Assembly: GCA_018340375.1 (NCBI GenBank)
Contig: JAFFJZ010000002.1
Coordinates: 47,760,001 to 47,824,000, forward strand
Length of the DNA stretch: 64,000 bases
Direction of reading: 5' to 3'
DNA from: Gonatopus flavifemur
Lineage: Eukaryota; Arthropoda; Insecta; Hymenoptera; Dryinidae
The notes beneath the pieces were generated by a model that saw only the letters and a list, made by a program, of their open reading frames with translations, was not told the DNA's origin and ran no database searches. Both the position numbers and the translations under genes were made by a program. Shown here in pieces: positions 31,657 through 43,630 of the stretch (the stretch's first letter is position 1; the number at the start of each line of letters is the position of its first letter).

Positions 31657-32370
31657 TACTGTGAACAATAAAATCTGTATACAGAGTAGTACAATAATTC
31701 AACGGCACCGGTTTCCGACCAACCCCCTAAATCCGACGATTTTTTATTTTAAGAAAAATTGATTGCACGCAATTATACTCAATGAATAAGGGTAATAAGT
31801 GGATAAACATCTAGTCAGCGCATTGCAATTGACTTGGATTCATTCACATAAGTATTCAAATAATTATTCGAAAAAGTATCAGGCGGTCGGTTGGTGAGAT
31901 TGGTGGTCGGAAACCGGTGCTTTGCGTCATGGAATTTCCATATAACTTCTCCACATGGGAAAAATCCCATGTTATTAATCAACAAACAGGAGCCATTAAC
32001 CCCGATGATTGTGAGAAATTTCTCCTCGATGGTGAAATAAAAATATAGATCTGAAGCATTTATCGCCCTTTGAAAAACAATATTCTTCTACATCAAATGA
32101 TTACCGTTGAGGAAATTAATTCTTCCGAGTTTTCATTTTTCCTATAATTTCTCATCCGCCTTTCACCTTAATCGATCTACTACTACATCGCTTCAGTTCC
32201 TCTACAAAAAATTTTCTCAAAATCACTGGATAACAAACTTCGGATGATTACAATAAACAACAAACACATCCGATGAAATTAATAATCTATACGAAACTGT
32301 GAGAAGAATAAAAAAAAAATAAATATACACACCCACACGTACACACAAAAAACTACATGCGCATACTTGC
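31657..32370. other. non-coding, possible intron of a minus-strand gene
   Basis: If the exon at 32371-32428 is real, this is the start of its first intron. CA dinucleotide runs lie at about 32326-32349. Confidence 0.35.
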
Positions 32371-32428
32371 CTTCCATGATATATTCCTTCTTGGCGAGGA
32401 TCAAAGGGATAGCTCCGGGACCGCTCAT
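32371..32428 (-). CDS. candidate first coding exon, unrecognised protein
   Basis: On the minus strand, AAAATATGAGC gives a good insect start context at 32428. The frame then reads MSGPGAIPLILAKKEYIME before AAG|GCAAGT, a match to the GC-type donor consensus, at 32370-32369. The exon would hold 58 coding bases (19 codons plus one base). GC content and codon use differ from the AT-rich surroundings. I do not recognise the protein and see no second exon downstream within the window. The upstream 5' sequence (32429-32900, minus) is purine-rich and UTR-like. It may be the 5' end of a gene with a long first intron. Confidence 0.4.
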
Positions 32429-33300
32429 ATTTTCGCTCTTCTTTTCCTTTTGTCTCGCGTGTTTTATCCTTCGCGCTTCGTATTTTACAGTGGTACAATT
32501 TCCGATTGGGAAAACATACACAAGCGCATACACTCACACACGAACGCGCACTCGTATGTCAATAAAGTCCGGTAAACTCGTATCCCAATAAAGTCGCTGT
32601 TGTGGTTATACTTTTCTCCTTGCAAATCGATTTATCGAATAACCGTTCCTATTTTGGTCGAGCGCGCGTGCAAGAAGAAATCCTTCGGGTTGGGATGAAA
32701 AAAAGCCAGAACAATATTTATCTGCATTTAGAAGGAGGAGGAGGAGGAAAAGAAGAAGAAAGAGAAAAACGCCAAACGAGAAACAAAACGTCTACTTTTT
32801 TTTTTTGTTGCAGTCTGAGAGAAACTCGCCAATGTCTCTTACGGCACACGGATTCTCTTCCGATTCTCGATGATTTTGTAGTCCTCTTCTCAGACGTTCA
32901 TCTTGATCCTCTGTTGCTTGATTTCTTGCAATTCGCTTTTCAGATTGTAATTTCTTTACCAAGAATTGTTTGAGTCAATTAAAATAATTATCAAAATGAG
33001 TTATTTTTGTGCGTTGATGAGATATCTGAGAGAAAAATCACTGTTCCGTTGAATGTTTCAGAATCTGTATTCAAAGAATGGTTATGATTTGTGATCTTGA
33101 GTGATTTAACAAGAGTTCTGATAGAGTTGAGGATTTGAATGCAAATTTTTCGCTATGGTTGGGACAAAAATTCATCATCACACTGAATTGGAACGTGTGT
33201 ACACAAGAATACATTCTTCTTCAGCATTAATGAATTATCAATGAACTCATTTTTATGGCATATGTACTTGTAACTCCCTCCTCAGCGTTGGATTTTGATT
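32429..33300 (-). promoter_or_regulatory. possible 5' UTR/promoter of the candidate minus-strand gene
   Basis: GC-richer than its surroundings, with CGCGAGAC, GCGCGCGTGC and a GGA/GAA purine run at 32730-32770 (plus). No TATA box or clear initiator is seen. The assignment depends on the exon at 32371-32428 being real. The plus-strand frame 32602-32973 is low-complexity and not taken as a gene. Confidence 0.25.
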
Positions 33301-33760
33301 GTAGAAACTATTGGGCTGGGGCGTAAATGATGTTATCCCTAGCAGAAATCACTCTAGTAATTCTCTGGGCCTTGCGAGGCCTCACCAGACCCTTGAGAGG
33401 GACTTGCAGGGCCTCATAAGGCCTTGTGATCGCCTAGACAATGGCTAGAGTGATTTCTACTAGGGTATTATTTCAGAGTTGCGCTATGCCTGGTAACCTA
33501 TGTTCGTCCTACCTTGGTGAGTCTGGAGCCAACCTATATAAGGCCCATGATCAATTTTCACCTAGGTATCGATGCAATGTTGTTCCAACGCAACATTGCG
33601 TCAGTACTAAATCTGAGTTAGAGAATTATACAATATTTCACGTAGACAACAATGTGCCAGTTTAGTAGGGTAAATCAAAGCTGCGCCAGTATTGAGCCAA
33701 AGTTGGAAGCATCATGACAATGTCAGTACCAGCAAGATTGCAATACCAGTACCCCCAAAA
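33300..33760. mobile_element. decayed CCC-type element interrupted by a MITE
   Basis: The flanks of the MITE at 33337, GCGTAAATGATGTTAT and TTATTTCAGAG, rejoin to a diverged minus-strand CTGGAATGATAACATCATTT, the subterminal motif of the large CCC elements. Downstream words (GAGCCAACC, GCGCCAGTATTGAGCCAA, CAACGCAACATTGCG) match that style. The ends are not defined. Confidence 0.45.
33337..33465. mobile_element. CCCNNNYAGAAA MITE, 129 bp, GGCCT words
   Basis: CCCTAGCAGAAATCACTC at the left; CCCTAGTAGAAATCACTC reverse-complemented at the right. The core has GGCCTTGCGAGGCC and GGCCTCATAAGGCC. TAT flanks both sides. The copy at 46760-46888 has exactly the same length and about 85-90 percent identity by eye. 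Confidence 0.85.
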
Positions 33761-35390
33761 CATAAAATGTCAATAGTGGGTTCATCATAAGTTCATTCCT
33801 TTTTACTTACCGGCCAAACAGTTGGAGATTTTTTATATTGCCAGCAGTGGCACCTTTACTCACCCTGAAGTCCCACATAAGTAATGTCAAAAGTAAAAGA
33901 ATCTATCAAAAATTTTCCCAAGATCACTCCCTACGTTCTGAAAAATACGCTGAATTTCAATGAAACAGCTTCGATACCGATTCCCAACATACATGTATTT
34001 TCCTCATTCTTTCAGTTGATTTTATGCGTGGAGTACGGAGTCGTTCACAGAGCCAATCCCATACATTTCTCTTCTCACTGGAGATATGAATACTGGAGGA
34101 AGGGATCCGATAAGTACGTTCAACTTCTTTTTGTATACGCAAATCCCAAGTAGTATACAGCAAAGAGGAAAATGAAACATATCTCGAGTAAATGCGCGCA
34201 CATCTTTGAAAATGTAACTTTTCGAGTACGTATTTCAAATCCAGAAGCGGGAAGTGTTGCAGAAAAGCGAGGTAATATCAGTTCTGCTTTAGAAAGAAAT
34301 TCAAAATCTGCTGCTTCCGTGTGCAACGAAACGAGACAGATTTACGATGAAATCAGAATATATTTCATTCAAACATGTCTTATATTAGCAATAAAGAAGA
34401 AATGTAGAGAAAAAGATGAATGGATATCAAAAATATTAAAAATTGATTGTTCGATACAAAGATTTCTTCCACGCAACTTGATTCGTTAAATCTATTGTAT
34501 CGCAGGTCCAATGCCGGTTAACACACACTACATCGCATTTTAATCACGCATGTTGATTGAAAAACAAAAAAACAAACAAGAAAAACGTAACGTGGAAACT
34601 TTCGTTGGAGCGAAAGAGGAACAATTTTAATTGAGAGATGAATTTTTTCCATCAAAAAAGAATTCCGTTGAATTAGCAACAAGTTGCCGTCGGTGACGAG
34701 TTTAGTTCTTTTTTCTCCTTTCTTCCCCTGTTCTTCCCTCTCTCTCTCTTTCCCTATTACCCTGCTTCCTTTTTTTTTGTTTATGACTAATTAATGGTTA
34801 TACGCGATTCTTGAATGAAATGGTCGATACACGTCATAGGGTGTTAAAAATCACGGAGAACCTTGCAACAATATATTTTCAATGAAATATATATCTCGAT
34901 ACCACCATCGGTTGTATCTCGTGGCCAGAAACACGTTAACAATAGACTCTAATGGAACAATAATTTGTTTCAAATCGATATTCAATTATCGAACGATGTT
35001 ACTTTTCTCGCGCATGTGTTTGTGTATGCGTATACAAGATGATGATTAATTTTCAACACAACTATTCAACTTTGAATAAATCGAGGGGAAGAAAAATAAA
35101 CATCGTTATGTCGGTTAATGTTCAGTGAACACCAAATACAATTAACTGAACCAGCTTTTAGTCTAATAATGCATAATTGAGTCAGTAAGATGGAATCAAC
35201 GAAAATAATATGATATTCAGGTTTTAATTTGACCTGTATTCCGTTAGGAATTCCTGCTACGAACCTGTTCAGATTTATGTTAGATTGATTTTTCTGGAAT
35301 TCTGACAAAAATTGTAAGGCTTTTCTAAATGAACACCTAACAAAAGACTTTGAATCAAGATCTGGAATAGTAAGTTCAGATTTATGAGGT
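33761..35390. other. non-coding; short unassigned frames, CT run
   Basis: A CT-rich tract lies at about 34728-34760. Frames of about 90-105 codons (33884-34153 and 34172-34489, plus) show no recognisable domain. Confidence 0.4.
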
Positions 35391-35617
35391 GCACGGAAAA
35401 AATAATTTAGCTGCAGCAGCTGAGTAGCTAGCACGGACACGGACAGCTATTAAATTGGCTCCTGCAGCTAAATTTTAGCTGTGACAGCAAAAAAATTTGC
35501 ATTTGTAGTTAATTTATTTGTGGTAACAGCTAAAATTTAGCTGCAGGAGCTAATTCAATGGCTGTCCGTGTTCGTGCTAGCTACTTAGTTGCTGCCGCTA
35601 AATTATTTTTTCCGTGT
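35391..35617. mobile_element. TACACGG-type foldback filled with AGCT words
   Basis: GCACGGAAAAAATAATTTAG at the left; CACACGGAAAAAATAATTTA reverse-complemented at the right. The arms of about 95 bp share TAGCTAGCACG, ACACGGACAGC and CTCCTGCAGCTAAATTTTAG. AGCT occurs more than ten times. Confidence 0.85.
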
Positions 35618-36365
35618 GTTGAGAACTAAAACATTGAAGAAGAATTGACAATGCATTTCCCTACTAAGAATTCCAGACAGATCCATACAATATTTTGACT
35701 AGCATTTGATTCGTTCTATCAGGTTTTGTCTGGTTTGGACATCAATGCTGAAGTTGATGTACACGCCAGGCAACGCCCAATGCAATCTATCCAATTCTGT
35801 GTAAAATCTTGTCCGGTTATGTCCGGAATGGGAAAGAAACCTATCGAAATTCGTTAGAAAATTTTTTGCCCGGCTCTGCCTAGAATTTTCAGCAGGGTTG
35901 GCTATGAAATTCGACATGAAGCATTATAAAAATCATTGGCAATCGAGAAATTTCCAATTTTCGTACAATAGACGGAGCACTTTCAGTCAGCTGTTCACTC
36001 AGAGAAAAACACTCGTTGGAACAGCAAATCCCAAAAATTCGCTTTGCCGATATAACAAATCTTCGCTGAATCAACAAAAAGTTTGCCATTACAGCAGAAA
36101 TTTCCTCCCTTCGGTAAGCGCTTGCTGATCCAATGAACCGGCATTGCAGGTACAAAGCCTGCTGAAAAATTTTCAACCTTTTGCTATTCCAGCAAGACAA
36201 ATATCAAGATGCATTAACCGATAAGCCTTTATTTTATGAACAACGAGATATTTCAATTTAGAACGAGACAATTCATTTCTCAAAGTGAAGATTGTAGGAG
36301 ATTGAAGCCTCTTTGATATATCGTGATTGATTCTTCCACTTTCTAACACGAGCTGTTGCCACAAT
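35618..36365. other. non-coding; decayed foldback-like words
   Basis: CACTCAGAGAAAAACACTCG at about 35997 and repeated CAGCAAAT/TTTGC(T/C) words suggest a decayed member of the GAGAAAAA-ended group. Confidence 0.35.
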
Positions 36366-36688
36366 GTGTAAACGGAGGAAAAGGGATTTACCGTGACAGT
36401 GAAATCTAATTCTACAGCAACCTAGTTGTTATCAAAGCTAGCTTGTCAGCTACGACATCGGTTTTTTCACTGTGGCAACAAAGAATGTTTGCTCCGCTAA
36501 CGAAATTTGTATGCTCCTCTGAATGTATTGTAATACTAAAAATTGTCTACTTCAGTGAATCATCTTGCTCCTTCAGCAATCCAGTTAAGTGTGTCAGCAA
36601 ATTTCTAGCTAGGTTCACAATAAGATTTGCTATTCTGTGTATCATCCCTCGATTTGGTGTGTCAGTTAATTTCTTTCTCTCCGTGTAA
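36366..36688. mobile_element. decayed TACACGG-type element
   Basis: TGTAAACGGAGGAAAAGGG at the left; TTACACGGAGAGAAAGAAAT reverse-complemented at the right. The interior has GCTAGCTTGTCAGC, GCAACAAAG and AGCAAATTT words. Confidence 0.45.
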
Positions 36689-38233
36689 TTCAGCATGAAA
36701 CAATTCATCAATTTATAGCAGCATTGTCAAAATTTGCGCAATAGTTTCTGAACTTCCATAAAGACTTAATAACAAATGTTCGACCTCCAGAATGAACAAA
36801 CTCATTAAGGTCACACTTGGAAGTCTAAATTTAGATTGATTAGGTTTTTCTCGTAATTAAGATCATCCGATCGATTTCCTGAAAGTTACACCTCATTTCG
36901 ATAACTTTATCAGGTCCTCGTGAAATATCAAATCAACCCTGATGACAGTTCCTAGTTGATCGAAATAACAACGATTCGCCCAAGGTGAGAAACTATGAAA
37001 CAGAAGATTTTAGGTTTTCAATTCCCATGTAAAGAAGACTTGAACATTTGATTTCAGTCCTCCGACGAGTCTTGCCTCGGATGTAATTGGAATCGAAAAA
37101 CATTTTGGCACTGTTCCAAGTTGGTCCATGATGAATTTTAATAAGAAACTAACTACCTCCAATTTGGTCTCATCCCAGACTAATAGAATTTTTTTGAAAG
37201 ACTGCCAATGAGGTCAAATCATTACAGAAATATAACATTCGATACCACGTGAATTCTGTAATTGGGGAATATAATTAACGGCAATGTAAGATGTCGCGTT
37301 CATGGAGATTTAATTATTGGTCAAGTACAATATTCCTTTCCATTATCGAATATCAATATCTCTCTCAGAAACCTCGTTTAAAAATAACGATTTCGAAACT
37401 TCGTACAAATGGAAAGTTCTATTTGAATTCCCAAGTTTTTAGTATTTGATTCCGCTATCATGCGATACGTGCGGAAAGGTGACGTGTCAGAAATTCACGG
37501 TTGAGCAGTATTTTTTTTCTTATTATTTCGTAGATATGTTACTGCACATGCATACGATTTTCACAGTACTTCGGAACCGAGTGTGAATTTTTAAATTGTT
37601 GAAAGGAAGGCGTTTTAGAATTCCTACTAGAGCCTTCTACATTGAATCATTGAAATAAATTCTCGTTTTTGTAACGGAATGAAAAGAATAAGAGATCAGA
37701 ATAATAGCATAATCTATTTCAACTTCTAGTTTAATCAACATTTCTTCAAGTTGAATTACATAGATTGAGTATGACATGTCGTATGAATAACAGAGGAGGG
37801 TAGGAAAGAGAGAGAGAGAGAGAGAGAGAAGGACTTGGAGGTTTTGTGGGTAGATCAAATATAGAGAGACGATTGAATAGTTCAAGAGTAAGAAGAAGGA
37901 AAAGAATTGGATTTCATCTTGGATATTGTTTCTGAATGGCATGGGATAGTAATGAATCGAATAGGTTAAAAAACCTGATCTCATTATTATTTGTGTATTG
38001 ATTGGAGCTTGATATTGCAAAGGGAAATATTGCAAATGGAAATTCGTGAATAAGAATCGTCACATTATAACTTGCACTGTAAGGAGAGAATATAATTCAT
38101 GTTAATCCCATTCGTGTTCAATCAGTATCGATTTATTTTCATGTGGAAATTGCGATATGACCCGTGACTGGTGTGTGTTGTCGTTACCAGAATTAGCAGT
38201 TTCAGAATCGCCAGGGCATTCCAACCTTGTTAA
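36689..38233. other. non-coding; GA microsatellite
   Basis: A (GA)n run lies at about 37808-37829, with purine-rich sequence around it. The 132-codon minus frame 37637-38035 is driven by this low complexity and is not called. Confidence 0.5.
37806..37830. repeat. GA microsatellite
   Basis: An uninterrupted run of AGAGAG at about 37808-37829. Confidence 0.9.
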
Positions 38234-38323
38234 CCCAAGAGCACACGAAGGTTCAAGGAACGTTCAATTGAAGGTTCGTTGAGCATTCCATGAAAGTGCA
38301 TTTACGTATTGAGTTCTCTTGGG
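38234..38323. mobile_element. CCCAAGAG MITE, 90 bp
   Basis: CCCAAGAGCACACGAAGG at the left; CCCAAGAGAACTCAATACG reverse-complemented at the right. GGAACGTTC and related words lie inside. It is related to 24741 and 30483. Confidence 0.65.
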
Positions 38324-38958
38324 AGAGTATTGGAAGTTTCTAATGTCGTAATATTGTGACGTTTTGTTTGTCAGCTAGCTCCCTGGGAAAATTAATCATC
38401 CCTAATTAACGAATTTGTCCTCAAATGATGCCTTCAGCTCATCAAATTTCAGAACTTTTTGAAAGGTGAGAGAAAGGCGTGTCACTGATGATTCAATCAA
38501 AAAGACAGGTTCGGAATAAACAATTTTTATCACAAAACATTCGTTGAAACTATAAAATATAAAAGACAAATAAAACTTTCATATAAGGGAGGGCCGTGCT
38601 AGCGTAGTACCCACTTACATAAAACAAATGATTAGTTCAGTTTAGGTTAGTGCTACCCTGCATGGTTTTACCCTTGGGGTTCTAGCCCTACCGATCCAGC
38701 ATCAATCTAGGTCGAACCAGGGTTGGTACAATTTCAGACAGCGATATATGAATCTTTAAAATTCCAGTAGAACGGAGCTTGTACAGGATTCTCCCAGAAT
38801 GTTGGGATTTTTATCAAACCTCGTTACAACTTTATCTCACTGATGTTCTTAGTTTTTTTTTCATTCATTACTGCAATTAAGAATTTTGCAATTAGGCGGA
38901 TACAGATTAGTTATCGATTTGTCGAGCTGTTAGTATTTATACTACCAGTATGTTCAGT
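38324..38958. other. non-coding; GGTTCTAGCCCTACC-type patch
   Basis: At 38650-38735, words such as ACCCTTGGGGTTCTAGCCC and GGTCGAACCAGGGTTGG resemble a decayed CCC element. Confidence 0.35.
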
Positions 38959-39312
38959 CCCAAGTCAGAGAATTTTGTAGAATTGTAATGGAATACCTGA
39001 CAGGATGTGGTTTTGTACAAAATGTATGGAATTTTTATAAAAATTTCATGAAGCTTTGACTACTTTATATCAATTGCATAAGATATCCATGTGAATTAAT
39101 ATTCCGAATGGAAACATTCTCCAAATCATGTATAATTCATATAAAAGTATAGTCAACTTATATATAAACTATATTGAATTGTACATGAATTATATATAAT
39201 TTTGACAAATTTTCCATTCGGGATGATTTGATTAAAATTCCATGAGATTTGTAAAATAAACAAATCCTAATAGAAATTCTATTACAATTTCACTGAATTT
39301 TTCTGCCTTGGT
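38959..39312. mobile_element. CCCAAG-ended MITE with a nested MITE
   Basis: Left CCCAAGTCAGAGAATTTTG; right, reverse-complemented, ACCAAGGCAGAAAAATTC. Both continue with GAATTGTAATGGAAT or its near variant, so the TIR is about 50 bp. Interrupted at 39103-39222. Confidence 0.65.
39103..39222. mobile_element. CCGAATGG-ended MITE, 120 bp, AT duplication
   Basis: TCCGAATGGAAACATT at the left; CCCGAATGGAAAATTTG reverse-complemented at the right. AT lies at 39101-39102 and 39223-39224. ATATATAA, GTATAATTCAT and AATTATATATAA words lie inside. Confidence 0.65.
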
Positions 39313-39492
39313 TGATATTTTTATACCTTTTAACGAACACCTTATCACAAGTGTTGAGTCTCAAATGTAGAAGCTCCTGCACTTATCATTTCAGACTTGC
39401 ATCATATTTGATGACTTAGTTTAACCTAACTTTGTACTCTTGGTAGTTTGATCCATAATCAATTTTTGGCTTGGAATGTTTCTTTCTTCCAC

Positions 39493-39715
39493 AATACACT
39501 GAAAAAAAGGTATGGCTCTCACAGTTCTACTATTCATGTGTTCTTGCTGTCAGGAGGTATAAGGATAGATAAGGCCAGTATAGTTCCCACAGCCGAACGC
39601 GTCACTATCATATCAATCTGTCGGCTGTGGGAGCTATACTGGCATCCTTATACCTCCTGACAGCAAGAACACATGAATAGTAGAGCTGTGAGAGCCATAC
39701 CTTTTTTTCAGTGTA
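39493..39715. mobile_element. near-perfect hairpin MITE, TACACTG ends
   Basis: Arms of about 95-100 bp start TACACTGAAAAAAAGGTATG and end in CAC(A)GCCGA. The outer 72 bp differ at one base (AGTTCTAC versus AGCTCTAC); inside, one 7-base indel and one further mismatch. The loop of about 25 bases lies near 39596-39618. This is the least diverged palindrome in the window. Target duplication is unclear. The plus frame across it has no coding meaning. Confidence 0.88.
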
Positions 39716-41470
39716 TGTTAGCCCCGATATCGAGCCAAAATAGTCAAGAAATTACGAACAAACAAACCACATAAGCTAAAAAGTACCGTATTTTGAAGAG
39801 ATTCAATGTTAATTTTAGCCTGAATCGAATTATTTATGTAAACAACGTTCTACAAATACTTGCATAATAGCTTGGATTTTTATAAGGGAGAGAGTACTGT
39901 ATTTCCGTTCAAAAAGGTTGAATCTCTATAAAATCTATTTCCTCCATGTGAAAATTCCAAAAGAAACCGAAAATGGGAATTAGATTTACTCTTCAACAAT
40001 CCTTTCAGCACAAGGAGAAAACTCTGAACAAAGAACTTATTCTGGTTGAATGAGCAAGGAAGAGAAACATGAGATTTAAAACAAATGAATAAAACCGTTA
40101 AAAAAATTACTTTACCAACAATTGCACATTATCCTTTTTTTCTTCCAACCTTTCAACCTCTTCGGTTCAAATTGTGGTTATATCGTTATAAATTTTTCAA
40201 GTTTTCATCATTCTGTCATATTCAATCACCCTGTCTGACTTAGTTCGTTCTGAAAAAAAGGAATATTTTCATAGATTCTTTGAAAATGGCTGAAAAAAAT
40301 GGAAATTCTCAGAAAATCCAGTTTATTTATTTGATTCACAAGTACAACGCTCGTGTACATCTCTCATATGCTTCTCAGTATATTTTGAAATGTAGGATAT
40401 TTCTTTCGTTATAAGAATCACATTCCATTCACGAAAAGCAGTAGGTGTTTAGGATTTTCATGTAAATGCGTGTATATGTTTTTTTTTCATATTTCCTCAT
40501 TAAAACTACGAAGTACTCAACCTTCTAACCATGTTCCAAGTTTTCTTCAACCTATCGTATTTTTTATCCTGACGATTGAATTATGATAATTGTGAAGAAG
40601 CGTTGATGAAATTTTATTTAAAAACGAGAAACATGCCCCAATAAAAAACATGTATATCATCTCTCATTCCAATCCCAGCAGCACGCATTTGGAAGTTCCA
40701 GATAAACAAGGCTGAAATTTAATGATAATTGATATTCATATACTCGATCATACAGAAATTTCATCACGGTATTATTGAATATTTTTTTGAATATTTTCTA
40801 ATCTTCTAGTTCGTCGAATGGGAAATCATTGTGAAGCAAGAAAACGTGCTTTCAGGAGATTCAAATTGAATTCAGTGACCACTGCGGTCACGGAGTAATC
40901 TGCAAGACAAAAATGATTGAAAAAATGGAACCTCAAATCAAAGGAACGCTTTTTCGATTTTTAATCAACACCTGCATTTCGGTTCTAAAACCAAAAAGTG
41001 CTGTGAAAATCTCGAATCCTTGTAGAATTTTTGCGATTTTTCATTCAATCTCGTTTTTTGAACATTCTTGATACGCATGGAACTTTTTCAATGAAATTAT
41101 TGGACCTGCTTGACCCGATGTACCTGAATAGAAACCATTTGAAGCGTCCTTCAACCCTTTTGTGGGTCTGAAAGACATTCGAGGTATTCACAGACCTTTA
41201 ATAAAAAAATATACACGTACCGAAAGCTTCCTTCAATCACATAATTAGTCGAAATTTTGAGCACACGTGAACTACGACTACAGTAAAAACCGATATTTCA
41301 GTTTTATATCAAGTTCATATCAGAAGTAATTGTAAATAGACCTCCAAGTAATGTTAAATATCATCTACGACACAATTTTCTGGAATTAAATGAATCGCAA
41401 ATCCTCATTAGATTCAGGAAAATTTCGTTTTATGAATCTCTGTATCAATTTGTCGTCCAATAAGTGGGGT
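39716..41470. other. non-coding, nothing recognised
   Basis: About 1.75 kb of AT-rich sequence with no supported gene or element. Confidence 0.5.
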
Positions 41471-41577
41471 CCCAGGCAACACAAAGCTCTTAAAGATAAC
41501 ATATATGTTATCTTTTAGAGCAACTAGTTCTCAAAGATGACATAAATGTTATCTTTCAGAGCTTTGTGCTGTCTGGG
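41471..41577. mobile_element. CCCAGGCAACACAAAG MITE, 107 bp
   Basis: CCCAGGCAACACAAAGCTCT at the left; CCCAGACAGCACAAAGCTCT reverse-complemented at the right. Two internal palindromes of the type AAGATAACAT(A)TATGTTATCTT lie at about 41493-41514 and 41534-41556. The ends resemble those of 47159. Confidence 0.75.
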
Positions 41578-41690
41578 TTTATACAGCCAAATATTTCCCC
41601 AAAACGTGTCATTGCATTTGTATCCAACTCATTCACATCAGAACATTAGAAATAAAAAGAATGTATGAGCAATGAATGATTTCATATACG

Positions 41691-42614
41691 TAGGGGAAAG
41701 TAGGGACCCTTCGTACGGTTTTTACATTTTTCCATGTTTTTGAATCAATTATTTGATCGAAAATTCAAGTGATTGTATTCATCAATAGTACATGTATCTA
41801 GTTTCAATGCGAAAAAATTACCAGTTGATTACATCTCATATTCATTAATTAACAACAACCTCAAGTCAATTCGAAATTCGTATGAATGTTCCCCACTCAT
41901 GGGGTACTTTCGGACACTATGAAATAATATTGTACAATGAATTCAAACTACAAATGAATCATGGAAAATTTTCATTTGACAACAAAACTAACATTTATAT
42001 TAATTAATGCAATGTCATACTACAATTATTGAATATCCACAACTTTGTTACGTGTTCTTTGTTGTGTAATTGCGCCCCATGATCCTGTTAAGAAAATTTT
42101 GATAAATAAATGGTCAATATAGCAGAATAAAAATATAGAAACATTAGTTTTTCATCAATGAGACACAGAATCAACCGTTAGCAATTTACCGTTCACCTAT
42201 TGTGTCTGCAGGGGTACTTCCGTACGTGTCTGAATGTGCCCTTCTTGGTTCTTTACGAATGTGCCCCATTATATGCAAATATGATATGCAAACCAAAAAA
42301 ATTGATTATTAAAATCATGTTTCAGGAATGTATCTTTGTCACTGAGAATATATAGTTTAGAAAAACATAACATAACGAGAGTAAACATAGCTGGAAGCAT
42401 CGATGAAGAAATTACTTATAATACGAAATGGAAAAATGCAATGCTACCTATAACTTCACTCTCACTGCTACGAATGACCTGAAACTGCATAGACATCATG
42501 GCGACTACTCAACTTACTCGTATATGAACACTCATGTTAGCACAACTTTTCATTCGTATTTTATAACTACTGTATGAATGTGCCCCGCGTACGAAGGGCC
42601 CCGATTTCCCCCTA
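41691..42614. mobile_element. TIR element with repeated GAATGTGCCCC motif
   Basis: GGGGAAAGTAGGGACCCTTC at the left and GGGGGAAATCGGGGCCCTTC, reverse-complemented, on the right, both followed by GTACG. TA lies at 41691-41692 and 42613-42614. Subterminal words GAATGTGCCC(C) at about 42232, 42255 and 42575 and TACTTCCGTACG/TACTTTCGGAC recur, as expected for transposase-binding sites. The roughly 920-bp element has no transposase frame. Confidence 0.75.
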
Positions 42615-43400
42615 TGCCAAAATTTTCCTTATATTTCAACTGAGTATCGCAAATATATCCAACGTACTTGAACTTAGAACTCATAATTATTGCAATTTTC
42701 ACCATATTTCATTACAAAACTCCAAATGGTACCACGTGTGTCACTCAATCACTAAACTTTGCACTGAAAGCAGGTTGAATCCCAGCAACTTTGCTTAATC
42801 CCTCCCTCGGGTGAATTTCACTATTCAGCAAGTGGTTGCTATAAGTTTTCCTCTTGCAATTCTACCGTGCACTCGTATACACAATCGAATTCAGCGAGGA
42901 CTAAATGAAAGAATAATCATTACACTAAAGTATTTTTTCAAACACTGAGCTGAAGAAAAAATAGATTCTGTCGTTGGACGCATACAAGGGGATGAATATT
43001 TCCCCAAATGAATTTTTACACATTTCATGAAGACGGCTAATTAAAACGAAAGAATGAATATTCAAGGAACAATGAGGAATAACTGGATGAAAATTTGTCC
43101 CACCACAATTTGCATTTAAATCGAATTTCTCTATGAAATTCGTCCTTATATTATGTATACCTACACAGATATAGTTGATCCATTTCCGTCTCGAATGACA
43201 CTGATTTCAATGGATACTAAATATACTTCGAACTTGAACGAACAACGAACACGCTCCGATATGCCTGAATCAATCATTTATACCACTTCGAGGATCCGAT
43301 AATTGAAAACAATAATTTAGCAATAATTTTTCTTTTTCTCTTTTGATTTTACACCACAATTCAGTTCGAACAAGAAGATGAGAGATCTTGCTACAGCGAG
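42615..43400. other. non-coding, nothing recognised
   Basis: No supported gene or element. Confidence 0.45.
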
Positions 43401-43568
43401 ATTAGGATCACTCGAATCCCTTCTGACATTTGAACACGCACACACCTATACGAATCACCTACACATACACAAGCACAGATAGCGCACCGTTATCCCTTGA
43501 TCGTGTATTGCTCGATCGAAGATCGCACAGGAGGCTGATTTGTTTTTGCTTCTTTTTCTTTTTCACAG

Positions 43569-43630
43569 GTGGTCCAGAGGGGCTTGGTAATGGTGTTGGT
43601 CCGGGATATAGGCTTGGCTGGATGACCTGA
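43569..43630 (+). CDS. candidate terminal coding exon, unrecognised
   Basis: A strong acceptor (TGCTTCTTTTTCTTTTTCACAG, a long pyrimidine tract plus CACAG) ends at 43568. The frame that follows reads GPEGLGNGVGPGYRLGWMT before TGA at 43628-43630, preceded by a split codon (phase with GT as its last two bases). GC content is above the background. I do not recognise the protein and see no upstream exon in the window. The antisense frame over the same bases (43490-43822, minus) is the alternative reading, but it lacks convincing splice signals. Confidence 0.35.

Noticed and set aside
32602..32973. 123-codon plus-strand frame
   Set aside because: Driven by the GGA/GAA purine tract, and antisense to the more plausible minus-strand exon region.
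37637..38035. 132-codon minus-strand frame
   Set aside because: Crosses the GA microsatellite, which produces the Ser/Leu run; no recognisable protein.
39448..39660. 70-codon frame over the near-perfect hairpin
   Set aside because: Explained by the MITE arm; the same bases occur inverted a few bases away.
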